Assembly (NCBI GenBank): GCA_015257605.1
Contig: JABZJV010000024.1
Span: forward strand, 1-8,195
Source of the DNA: Nanosynbacter sp.
GTDB lineage: Bacteria; Patescibacteriota; Saccharimonadia; Saccharimonadales; Saccharimonadaceae
Length of the DNA stretch: 8,195 nucleotides
Reading direction: 5' to 3'
Numbering within the stretch: position 1 is the first letter of the stretch; every line of letters begins with the position of its first letter. Positions 1 through 6,650 of this stretch are shown here, in pieces. The notes under the pieces are model-generated. The model saw nothing but the letters and a program-made list of their open reading frames with translations, was not told the DNA's origin and made no database searches. A program made the translations under genes and the position numbers.

Positions 1-120
1 TTCCGATATATCTGCTTCAACTGCGTCAAATCGCGGTAGTACAATTGTCTCCAACGCTCCGTTAACGCCTTCAACAATTGCTTCTTTAATCCATTGCTTG
101 TCGTCATTAGTTAGTGCCAT
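1..120 (-). CDS. Hypothetical protein, N-terminal 40 residues (runs off left edge)
   Basis: An open frame begins with ATG at 118-120 and stays open to the window edge. It encodes 40 residues starting MALTNDDKQWIKEAIVEG. The start is well supported: a full AGGAGG lies 4 nt upstream (125-130), and an extended -10 promoter sits just beyond it (138-146). The visible part is acidic and amphipathic, with a mix of charged and hydrophobic residues that suggests a helix or the beginning of a coiled coil. No signal peptide or membrane segment is visible. I do not recognise the family, and the remainder of the gene is outside the window. Confidence 0.75.
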   Translation of the reverse strand, partial: MALTNDDKQWIKEAIVEGVNGALETIVLPRFDAVEADISE

Positions 121-124
121 GCGC

Positions 125-146
125 CCTCCTGAATTCCATTATACCA
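125..146 (-). promoter_or_regulatory. Extended -10 promoter and Shine-Dalgarno of the left-edge gene
   Basis: On the minus strand TATAAT (138-143) is preceded by TGG (144-146), giving the extended -10 form TGnTATAAT. No good -35 is seen 17 bp upstream. AGGAGG (125-130) follows, so the leader would be only about 11 nt long and consist almost entirely of the ribosome-binding site. Confidence 0.6.
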
Positions 147-214
147 TGCCGTATTCATGTACAGACGAAGCGCTAAATATTTAGAGTCATTTAAGTACAA
201 ACTTTTGTCGGCTA

Positions 215-535
215 TCAAAGCAAGATTCCCGCTGGCAAGAAATATGACACAATAGCTACGACTAGCAAAATCGCGTACCATATGTGCCGGTTGCCTGGGC
301 GCTTTTCCCAGAGATAAACGGCCAGTGCTCCGCCAATTAGCCCCAGCGGAAGGGCCGATAGCGTTAAGCTGCCGATACTTAGCGGCGCTTTGAATTTTAG
401 CCACAATGTGCCAGCAATCGTTACCGTGACTAGTTTTAGCAAATAGACGCCGTCGGGCTCGAACTTTTCGTTGCCGCGCCGGCTAAATACACGGTTGCGG
501 GCATATGTGCGTTGTTTGTGCCGCTGTGAAGCCAT
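215..535 (-). CDS. Small three-helix membrane protein, hypothetical
   Basis: This encodes 106 residues. The first 25 are strongly basic (many Arg and Lys), followed by three hydrophobic stretches at about 29-47, 56-76 and 85-105. That predicts a small integral membrane protein with a positively charged cytoplasmic N-terminus. I do not recognise a named family. The start is ATG at 533-535. There is no Shine-Dalgarno; instead a -10 box ends 6 nt before the ATG, so the mRNA is probably leaderless. The stop is TGA followed at once by TAG. The gene lies after the rpsJ terminator on the same strand and so is a separate transcription unit. A 97-residue frame at 111-404 overlaps it on the same strand but looks like a shadow. 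Confidence 0.75.
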   Translation of the reverse strand: MASQRHKQRTYARNRVFSRRGNEKFEPDGVYLLKLVTVTIAGTLWLKFKAPLSIGSLTLSALPLGLIGGALAVYLWEKRPGNRHIWYAILLVVAIVSYFLPAGILL

Positions 536-541
536 AATTAA

Positions 542-550
542 AGTATATCA
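542..550 (-). promoter_or_regulatory. Leaderless-type extended -10 promoter
   Basis: The minus strand reads TGA-TATACT (-10 at 542-547, TGn at 548-550). Six nt (536-541) separate the -10 from the ATG at 535, so initiation at the usual distance falls on the A of ATG. No consensus -35 is visible. Confidence 0.6.
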
Positions 551-612
551 TAAGCGTTATACTTCCCTGTTTTTCGCGACTCTCTAGCTGCTATTCTGTC
601 TCATAGAAAAAG

Positions 613-648
613 AAAAGACTCTCTTAGTGCCTGTAGAGTCTTTTTCTT
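613..648 (-). terminator. Intrinsic terminator after rpsJ
   Basis: A perfect 10-bp inverted repeat (613-622 with 635-644, 12-nt loop) lies 22 nt beyond the rpsJ stop. On the minus strand it is followed by a T-rich tail (TTTTCTTTTTC). The A-run before the stem on that strand could let it also work in the opposite direction. It separates rpsJ from the downstream membrane-protein gene. Confidence 0.85.
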
Positions 649-669
649 GCGCAAAGAGCGAGATGCTAT

Positions 670-987
670 TTACATTTTAATTTCGGCGTCAACGCCAGCT
701 GGCAATGATAGATTTTGCAAGTTCTCGATGGTTTTTGGCGTAGCGTTAGAAATGTCAATCAAGCGCTTGTGTACGCGCATTTCGAATGTCTCGCCGCCCA
801 TTTTGTAGACGTGCGGGCTTTTCGTTACCGTATAAGTGCTGCGGCGAGTTGGCAGCGGCACTGGCCCGGCGACTGTTGCGCCAGTACGAACAGCGGTGTC
901 GACGATTCGCTTAGCAGATTCATCAATAACTGTGTGGTCATACGCCTTGAGGCGGATGCGGATAGTGAGACCTTTATCTTCGGCCAT
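670..987 (-). CDS. rpsJ: 30S ribosomal protein S10 (NusE)
   Basis: S10 is a 30S head protein; with NusB it also acts as NusE in transcription antitermination. The 105-residue product matches the family along its length and is close to the usual 102-105. It has the N-terminal strand with IRIRLKAYDH (about 9-18), the long loop with GPVPLPTRRS (41-50), and the block with KSPHV and MRVHKRLIDI (57-79). An ATG at 985-987 has AAGGAG 7 nt upstream (995-1000), fixing the start. The gene has its own promoter (1079-1107), and terminators lie both before it (after tuf) and after it. It is therefore monocistronic here, with no rplC following, unlike the common S10 operon. Confidence 0.97.
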   Translation of the reverse strand: MAEDKGLTIRIRLKAYDHTVIDESAKRIVDTAVRTGATVAGPVPLPTRRSTYTVTKSPHVYKMGGETFEMRVHKRLIDISNATPKTIENLQNLSLPAGVDAEIKM

Positions 988-1072
988 TTTGTTACTCCTT
1001 TTACCTCGTAACCTCTGCTCGAATCGGTTTCGTTAGCGTCTGGCAGAGTTCTCGAGACGATTAATTAATACG
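988..1072 (-). promoter_or_regulatory. rpsJ 5' leader with possible pseudoknot
   Basis: This is about 85 nt between the predicted start of transcription and the rpsJ ATG. It contains two complementary pairs in crossed order on the minus strand: CTCGA (within 1051-1056) with TCGAG (1018-1022), and CTCTGC (1043-1048) with GCAGAG (1013-1018). The second ends about 13 nt before the Shine-Dalgarno. They could form alternative hairpins or an H-type pseudoknot. The inverted repeats are visible; a regulatory role is inference. Confidence 0.35.
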
Positions 1073-1078
1073 AACATT

Positions 1079-1107
1079 ACTATAGCAATAATTAGCGTGA
1101 ATTGCAA
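1079..1107 (-). promoter_or_regulatory. rpsJ promoter
   Basis: The minus strand has -35 TTGCAA (1102-1107), a 17-bp spacer and -10 TATAGT (1079-1084), with TGC directly before the -10 making it extended. Predicted transcription start is near 1072. Confidence 0.7.
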
Positions 1108-1173
1108 GAACTGCGCGGGCGATAAGACGTGTTAAGGTTTAATCTTGTCGGTGACCGCTGGTTGCAGGCAATA

Positions 1174-1203
1174 AAAGCACCCCCGATAGTCCGGAGGTGC
1201 TTT
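1174..1203 (-). terminator. Intrinsic terminator after tuf
   Basis: An 8-bp outer stem (1174-1181 with 1196-1203) and a 3-bp inner stem (1183-1185 with 1192-1194), separated by one C·A mismatch, close a 6-nt loop. On the minus strand it is followed by TTATTG after the T's of the stem. It starts 25 nt after the tuf stop. Confidence 0.8.
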
Positions 1204-1227
1204 CTGTAGTAACTTACAGAGTGTAAA

Positions 1228-2412
<1,185 letters not shown>

Positions 2413-2504
2413 AGAAGTAGTTCTCCTAACGTTAGTATTATGTTATTCACGACGCGAGCAATTATCGAAAGTGTTACCACCTCGACAAAACGCGTCGCGC
2501 GTTA
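2413..2504 (-). promoter_or_regulatory. tuf 5' leader with 5'-end hairpin
   Basis: The roughly 92-nt leader opens, right at the predicted transcription start, with a perfect hairpin on the minus strand: AACGCG-CGA-CGCGTT (2489-2503). Near its 3' end the Shine-Dalgarno AGGAG (2423-2427) overlaps a 10-bp palindrome, CTAACGTTAG. The 5' stem may protect the mRNA end; that role is inference. Confidence 0.45.
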
Positions 2505-2510
2505 TTTCTT

Positions 2511-2539
2511 ATTATAGTTGAAAGCTCTGCGGGTGTAAA
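2511..2539 (-). promoter_or_regulatory. tuf promoter (near consensus)
   Basis: The minus strand reads -35 TTTACA (2534-2539), a 17-bp spacer and a perfect -10 TATAAT (2511-2516). It is the best sigma70-type promoter in the window and abuts the stop codon of the upstream membrane gene. Predicted start is near 2504. Confidence 0.85.
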
Positions 2540-2543
2540 GTGG

Positions 2544-3164
2544 CTACTGGCGTAAACGCTTATCAATATGCCGGCAAACGATAAACAACCAAATAGCAGC
2601 CAGCAGTCCCAATATAGCTTCGATAATCACAAACCAAAAGCTTCGCAAGATGTAGCCCTGAGCTGCCAGAATTGCTGCAAAAATCGGAAAGCCGAATGAC
2701 AACAGCCGCTCGCGCTGTGTCAAATAATTAAGGCTCGACGGTAAAGTCAGCATCATTAACACCATAGCGATAATTATCCCGCGCGAAAAAACAAAATGCG
2801 CTGCGTGCATAGTGTCATTCGGACAAAGCGCTACGCCAACCATACATACAGACAAAGTAATCATCAGCCAAGCTGACAATTTGGCGGTGCGCGATTGCTG
2901 AAGCTTAGCATAGCTTCGGGTCATGCAAATACCGATAGCAGTAAGCATCAATCCTGAGGCAAAAACACCAGCATTAAAAGACAAAGCTGATTGGCGGTTG
3001 GTGCTAGTCTCGCCCAACCGGCTGAGACTCCAGCTTGTCCAGTGCGAATCATCAGACAGCGCAATTGAGATCATCACGCCAGAAGTTAAAATCACTACGT
3101 ATAGCGCGCAGAGTACCTGCAAGCGATTACGCCTGTAAAATTGAACAGCTAGCTGGTAGCTCAT
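2544..3164 (-). CDS. Six-helix membrane protein, DUF998-like
   Basis: This encodes 206 residues with six hydrophobic segments at roughly 17-36, 63-82, 94-113, 124-142, 155-172 and 175-196, a basic N-terminus and a basic C-terminal tail. A W-x-S-LSRLGE element followed by FNAG and a glycine-rich helix (42-78), then a CPND...HAAHF element (114-124), resembles the layout of DUF998-type or Frag1/DRAM-like proteins. This family call is from pattern memory and is tentative. The gene lies between fusA and tuf, an unusual insertion in a str cluster. Its start, ATG at 3162-3164, has no Shine-Dalgarno but a perfect -10 just 6 nt upstream, so the mRNA is probably leaderless. Confidence 0.8.
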   Translation of the reverse strand: MSYQLAVQFYRRNRLQVLCALYVVILTSGVMISIALSDDSHWTSWSLSRLGETSTNRQSALSFNAGVFASGLMLTAIGICMTRSYAKLQQSRTAKLSAWLMITLSVCMVGVALCPNDTMHAAHFVFSRGIIIAMVLMMLTLPSSLNYLTQRERLLSFGFPIFAAILAAQGYILRSFWFVIIEAILGLLAAIWLFIVCRHIDKRLRQ

Positions 3165-3170
3165 GTATCT

Positions 3171-3179
3171 ATTATAGCA
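3171..3179 (-). promoter_or_regulatory. Leaderless-type extended -10 promoter of the DUF998-like gene
   Basis: The minus strand reads TGC-TATAAT (-10 at 3171-3176). Six nt (3165-3170) separate it from the ATG, so transcription should begin at the start codon. There is no -35 consensus; the upstream DNA is the fusA terminator stem. Confidence 0.7.
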
Positions 3180-3181
3180 GC

Positions 3182-3208
3182 AAACGCGCCTTGGTGAGAG
3201 GCGCGTTT
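3182..3208 (-). terminator. Hairpin terminator after fusA
   Basis: A perfect 9-bp GC-rich inverted repeat (3182-3190 with 3200-3208, 9-nt loop) lies 39 nt after the fusA stop. The tail on the minus strand is short of T's (TTTGCTGC), so termination may be partial. The distal arm lies inside the spacer region of the next gene's promoter. Confidence 0.6.
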
Positions 3209-3247
3209 ACGTATTTAGCGAAGTTCTCGCTAAAGCTAATTATCAAA

Positions 3248-5335
3248 CTACTTGTTGCGCTTCTCGATAATCTCGGCAGCAACGTTCGGTGGAACTTCCT
3301 CGTAATGGGCCAGCTCCATCGTCGATGCGGCACGACCTTGGCTCATCGAGCGGATGTCTGATGTATAGCCGAACATGTTAGCCAGCGGCACGATAGCTTT
3401 GATTAGCTTAGCGCCGCCCATCAGGTCGTCCATACTCTCGATGCGGCCGCGGCGGCTATTGAGGTCGCCGATGATATCGCCCATGAACTCCTCTGGCGTG
3501 GTGACTTCGACTTTCATGACTGGCTCGAGCAAGACTGGATTGGCTTGTTTGATACCAGCGCGGGTCGCGATATGCGCCGCCAAGCTAAACGCCAGCTCGC
3601 TAGAGTCAACGTCGTGGTACGAGCCATCGTAGAGTGTTGCCTTGACATCCACCACTGGGTAGCCGGCAATAACTCCGCCGTCTAGAGTTTCGCGAATACC
3701 CTTTTGTACGGCCGGGCGATACTCTTGCGGTACCACGCCGCCTTTGATTTCGTCGATGAATTCAAAGCCTTTGCCTGGCTCGTTCGGCTCAAAGCGTACC
3801 CAAACATCGCCGTATTGGCCGCGGCCGCCAGACTGTTTGGCGTGCTTGCCTTGGACTTCGGCGGTACCTTTGATGGTTTCGCGGAAGGCAACCTGCGGTT
3901 CGCCGACATTAGCTTCAACATTGAATTCGCGCTTCATGCGGTCAATTAGAATCTCCAGATGCAACTCGCCCATGCCCGACATAATCGTCTGCCCGGTCTC
4001 TTCATCGGTGTGAATGCGGAAGGTTGGGTCTTCCTCGGCGAGGCGCTGCAAAGCAATGCCCATCTTCTCTTGGTCGGCTTTGGTCTTTGGCTCGACAGCA
4101 ATTGATACCGGCGGTTCTGGGAACTCAATAGACTCCAGAGCGATTGGATGACTCAATTCAGCTAAAGTATTACCAGTGAAAGTATTTTTCAGCCCGACCA
4201 CTGCAGCGATATCGCCGGCGCCAACACTATCGATTTCTTCGCGTTTGTCGGCGTGCATTCGGACGATGCGGCCGATACGCTCTTTCTCGCCAGTGGTGGT
4301 GTTAAGGACGTAGCTGCCAGCTTTCAGTACGCCAGAGTAGACGCGGATGAAGATTAGCTTGCCGACGAACGGATCAGCGGCAATCTTGAAGGCCAGCGCG
4401 GCCATCGGTTCTTTGTCGCTTGGTTTGCGGCCGACTTCGTCGCCAGTTTTTGGATTTTTACCCCAAATTTCGTCGACGTCGAGCGGACTTGGCAAGTAAT
4501 CTGCCATCAAATCAAGCAGTTTTTCGACAATCACGCCGCGGCCGTCGCCGCCAGTTACCAAATAGAAGTCGCCAGCCAGCACACGTTTGCGCAGCGCACT
4601 CTTGAGTTCGTCGATGGTAATTGCTTCCTCGCCCTCGTCGAAGAACTTCATCATCAAGCCATCGTCGGCCTCGACCGCATTTTCGACCAGCAGACTGCGC
4701 GCATGCTTGGCTTTTTCGAGCATATCAGCCGGAATCTCGCTAACCTTTAGCTCGTGGTCGGTATAATCATCGTAAGTATAAGCCTTCATATCGATCAGAT
4801 CGACCACGCCGCAAATATCCTTCTCAAAACCAATCGGCAAGTGGATTGGAAACGCTTGCTTGCTGAGGCGGTTGTGGATTGACTCGACAGATTTGTAGAA
4901 GTCGCCACCAGTCTGGTTGATTTTGTTGATGAAGCAGATGCGCGGTATGTTGTATTTGTTGGCCTGGCGCCAGACGGTTTCGCTTTGCGCCTCGACGCCC
5001 ATTTTGCCGTCGAAGACAGTAACAGCGCCGTCGAGCACGCGCAGCGAACGCTCCACTTCGGCTGTAAAGTCGATGTGCCCTGGCGTATCGATAATATTAA
5101 TCTTGTGACCTTTCCAGAAGCAAGTCACCGCCGCCGAGGTAATGGTGATGCCCCGCTCCTTTTCCTGCGCCATCCAGTCGGTGGTGGCACCGCCATCATC
5201 GCCCTTGACGGTACCGATTTTATGCGTCAAGCCAGTACGGTACAAAATACCCTCAGTGGTGGTCGTTTTACCAGCGTCGATATGGGCAATAATGCCGATA
5301 TTTCTAAAGTTTTGTAATGGAACGGTTGCTGCCAT
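3248..5335 (-). CDS. fusA: Translation elongation factor G
   Basis: EF-G is the GTPase that drives translocation and, with RRF, ribosome recycling. The 695-residue product has normal length and all five domains. G1 is AHIDAGKT (17-24), G2 is RGITI (61-65), G3 is DTPGH (83-87). Domain II follows from about 310, domain III from about 408, domain IV with GSYHDVDSSELAF (571-583), and domain V from about 605. Two guanine-pocket motifs are abnormal: G4 is NKIN (137-140) rather than NKxD, and the G5 region reads TGGDGRG (261-267) where E. coli has TCGSAFKNKG. ATG at 5333-5335 has AGAGGA upstream (5342-5347). A separate promoter and terminator make it its own transcription unit. Confidence 0.98.
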   Translation of the reverse strand: MAATVPLQNFRNIGIIAHIDAGKTTTTEGILYRTGLTHKIGTVKGDDGGATTDWMAQEKERGITITSAAVTCFWKGHKINIIDTPGHIDFTAEVERSLRVLDGAVTVFDGKMGVEAQSETVWRQANKYNIPRICFINKINQTGGDFYKSVESIHNRLSKQAFPIHLPIGFEKDICGVVDLIDMKAYTYDDYTDHELKVSEIPADMLEKAKHARSLLVENAVEADDGLMMKFFDEGEEAITIDELKSALRKRVLAGDFYLVTGGDGRGVIVEKLLDLMADYLPSPLDVDEIWGKNPKTGDEVGRKPSDKEPMAALAFKIAADPFVGKLIFIRVYSGVLKAGSYVLNTTTGEKERIGRIVRMHADKREEIDSVGAGDIAAVVGLKNTFTGNTLAELSHPIALESIEFPEPPVSIAVEPKTKADQEKMGIALQRLAEEDPTFRIHTDEETGQTIMSGMGELHLEILIDRMKREFNVEANVGEPQVAFRETIKGTAEVQGKHAKQSGGRGQYGDVWVRFEPNEPGKGFEFIDEIKGGVVPQEYRPAVQKGIRETLDGGVIAGYPVVDVKATLYDGSYHDVDSSELAFSLAAHIATRAGIKQANPVLLEPVMKVEVTTPEEFMGDIIGDLNSRRGRIESMDDLMGGAKLIKAIVPLANMFGYTSDIRSMSQGRAASTMELAHYEEVPPNVAAEIIEKRNK

Positions 5336-5404
5336 TGTTTTTCCTCTATTAAGTTGATTTGTCGAGATTCTTGGTTATTTTTTGGCACCAAAAAACTACT
5401 CTTA
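5336..5404 (-). promoter_or_regulatory. fusA 5' leader with dyad
   Basis: The roughly 69-nt leader contains an 18-bp near-perfect dyad at 5378-5395 (six T's and GG mirrored by CC and six A's on the minus strand, around a TG centre). It could form a 7-bp hairpin close to the mRNA 5' end. The Shine-Dalgarno AGAGGA (5342-5347) lies further downstream and outside it. Confidence 0.4.
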
Positions 5405-5410
5405 ACGACA

Positions 5411-5419
5411 ATTATATCA
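5411..5419 (-). promoter_or_regulatory. fusA extended -10 promoter
   Basis: The minus strand has TGA-TATAAT, with the -10 at 5411-5416 and TGA at 5417-5419. No good -35 is seen at 16-18 bp; the upstream DNA is AT-rich. Predicted start is near 5404. Confidence 0.65.
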
Positions 5420-5459
5420 GATAATTTACAAAAATGATAGCTAAGTTTAACTTTCGCAA

Positions 5460-5490
5460 AACCGCTCCTATGTATAGCGTAGGAGCGGTT
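5460..5490 (-). terminator. Hairpin terminator after rpsG
   Basis: A perfect 11-bp inverted repeat (5460-5470 with 5480-5490, 9-nt loop) lies 24 nt past the rpsG stop. On the minus strand it runs into TTTTGCG, a short T-tract. It separates rpsL-rpsG from fusA, which has its own promoter. Confidence 0.8.
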
Positions 5491-5514
5491 CTATGTTTGC
5501 GTGAAAAGAAACGA

Positions 5515-5994
5515 TTAGCTGCGAGCAAAATGAGCGAAAGCGCGGTTGGCTTCGGCCATTTTGTGAGTGTCTTCTTTCTTCTTGAAGGCAATACCAGTTT
5601 CGTTGCAGGCGTCGACGATCTCTGTCGCTAAGCGCTTGCTGTACGGCATACCGCTTTTACTGCGAGCGGCTTGTACTAACCAAGTAAAGGCAAAGTGCTG
5701 CTGGCGATGGCCTTGAATCGGAAACGGAATTTGGTAGTTAGCACCGCCAACGCGGCGAGACTTAACCTCGAAAGCCGGGCTGATGTTGTTAATTGCCTTT
5801 TCGAAAACCTCTAGCGGTTCCTCGCTCTTGAGGGTTTTGGCAGCTTGCGCTAGAGCGTCATAGACAGCCCGCTCGGCCGCTAATTTCTTGCCGTTGAGCA
5901 TTGATTTGTTGATGAGGCGCTGTACCAAAACCGACTGGTATTTGCGATCTGGCTGCAATTGGCGCTGGAGCTTTTTGGTAACTTTGCGAGGCAT
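5515..5994 (-). CDS. rpsG: 30S ribosomal protein S7
   Basis: S7 nucleates assembly of the 30S head on 16S rRNA and touches E-site tRNA. The 159-residue product is about the usual 155-160. Family blocks are clear: PDRKYQSVLVQRLINKSMLNGKK (15-37), EVKSRRVGGANYQIPFPI (76-93, the rRNA-binding beta-hairpin) and KKEDTHKMAEANRAFAHF (139-156). ATG at 5992-5994 is 2 nt after the rpsL stop. Its Shine-Dalgarno AAGGAGG (6005-6011) lies inside the last codons of rpsL (KKEDK), so the two genes are tightly coupled in one transcript. Confidence 0.98.
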   Translation of the reverse strand: MPRKVTKKLQRQLQPDRKYQSVLVQRLINKSMLNGKKLAAERAVYDALAQAAKTLKSEEPLEVFEKAINNISPAFEVKSRRVGGANYQIPFPIQGHRQQHFAFTWLVQAARSKSGMPYSKRLATEIVDACNETGIAFKKKEDTHKMAEANRAFAHFARS

Positions 5995-5996
5995 GA

Positions 5997-6410
5997 TTAC
6001 TTATCCTCCTTCTTGGTACCGTATTTACTGCGGCCTTGTTTGCGTTTGGATACGCCTTGCAAGTCAAGCGCACCGCGAACGACATGATAGCGCACACCTG
6101 GCAAGTCTGGCACGCGGCCGCCGCGAACCAGCACCACGGCGTGTTCTTGCAAGTTGTGGCCTTCGCCGCCGATATAAGCCCAAACCTCGTGGCCGTTAGT
6201 CAGGCGAACGCGGGCAACTTTGCGCAGCGCCGAGTTCGGCTTCTTTGGCGTTTTGGTGGTAACTTTGACGCAAACGCCGCGTTTGAGCGGCGCGTTCTGG
6301 TTGTAATAGCGCACCTTGAGAGCATTGTGGATACGGCCTAGCGCCGGCGACTTCGACTTTTTGCTAGCCGTCTGGCGAGGTTTGCGTACCAGCTGATTGA
6401 TAGTTGGCAT
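5997..6410 (-). CDS. rpsL: 30S ribosomal protein S12
   Basis: S12 sits at the decoding centre and governs accuracy. The product has 137 residues, like the longer Gram-positive form, with a roughly 13-residue extension at about 25-42 relative to E. coli. Conserved blocks are PTINQLVRK (2-10), TPKKPNSALRKVARVRLTNG (54-73), GGEGHNLQEH (81-90) and DLPGVRYHVVRGALD (102-116). Lys56, matching E. coli Lys42, is kept. Pro101 stands where E. coli has Lys87, a streptomycin-resistance site. Asp102, matching Asp88 (the methylthiolated residue in many bacteria), is present. AGGAG (6418-6422) lies 7 nt before the ATG. The gene is first in the rpsL-rpsG unit. Confidence 0.98.
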   Translation of the reverse strand: MPTINQLVRKPRQTASKKSKSPALGRIHNALKVRYYNQNAPLKRGVCVKVTTKTPKKPNSALRKVARVRLTNGHEVWAYIGGEGHNLQEHAVVLVRGGRVPDLPGVRYHVVRGALDLQGVSKRKQGRSKYGTKKEDK

Positions 6411-6553
6411 TCAACTTCTCCTAATTACGATGATAATAAACGAGCTTGCTAAAGGCTCATGGCGCAAGCGGCAATGCAGCAAACATCCGCCTGCATCTCG
6501 AGAGCTGCGGCTTTATCACACCGATAACCCCGCTTCACCCGAGAGAAACTCTA
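6411..6553 (-). promoter_or_regulatory. Structured 5' leader of rpsL
   Basis: This is about 143 nt from the predicted transcription start to the rpsL ATG, the longest leader in the cluster. On the minus strand it contains, in order: AGAG-TTT-CTCT at the extreme 5' end; a hairpin at 6507-6533 (4 bp, 2x2 internal loop, 5 bp, 5-nt loop); a 6-bp hairpin ATGCAG/CTGCAT at 6474-6496; and GAGC/GCTC at 6442-6458. A 15-codon upstream frame (6449-6496) starts in the second hairpin. The arrangement suggests ribosomal-protein feedback or attenuation. The repeats are visible; the function is inferred. Confidence 0.5.
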
Positions 6554-6559
6554 TATTCT

Positions 6560-6588
6560 ATTATAGCAAAAAAACTATTAAAAAGCAA
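6560..6588 (-). promoter_or_regulatory. rpsL-rpsG promoter
   Basis: The minus strand has -35 TTGCTT (6583-6588), a 17-bp spacer and a perfect -10 TATAAT (6560-6565) preceded by TGC. Predicted transcription start is near 6553. The -35 overlaps the terminator-like hairpin of the upstream unit. Confidence 0.8.
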
Positions 6589-6610
6589 GGTTTGCTCGTC
6601 TTCTGGACGA
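6580..6610 (-). terminator. Compact terminator-like element after the ribozyme
   Basis: The minus strand has two short consecutive stems: TCGTC-CAGAA-GACGA (6596-6610), then AGCAA-ACC-TTGCT (6584-6596), followed by TTTT and, after AATAG, seven more T's. The stems share one base, so they would compete for it or stack. The T-tracts fit termination of transcripts arriving from the protease gene and ribozyme. The stems are short, so confidence is limited. Confidence 0.4.
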
Positions 6611-6650
6611 CGGAGTCAGGAATGAACTCAACTGGTGATGTTTGGCAAAA

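Noticed and set aside
173..184. AT-rich palindrome (CTAAATATTTAG) downstream of the 106-aa gene as a terminator
   Set aside because: It has no loop, no GC-rich stem and no T-tract on the gene's strand.
111..404. 97-residue minus-strand frame overlapping the 106-aa membrane protein
   Set aside because: It has no ribosome-binding site or -10 at its start, no recognisable composition, and it runs through the promoter and Shine-Dalgarno of the left-edge gene.
2861..3055. Two further minus-strand CTGATGA sequences (2861-2867 and 3049-3055) as possible hammerhead cores
   Set aside because: Both lie inside the DUF998-like coding region and have no helix II followed by GAA, nor complementary flanks.
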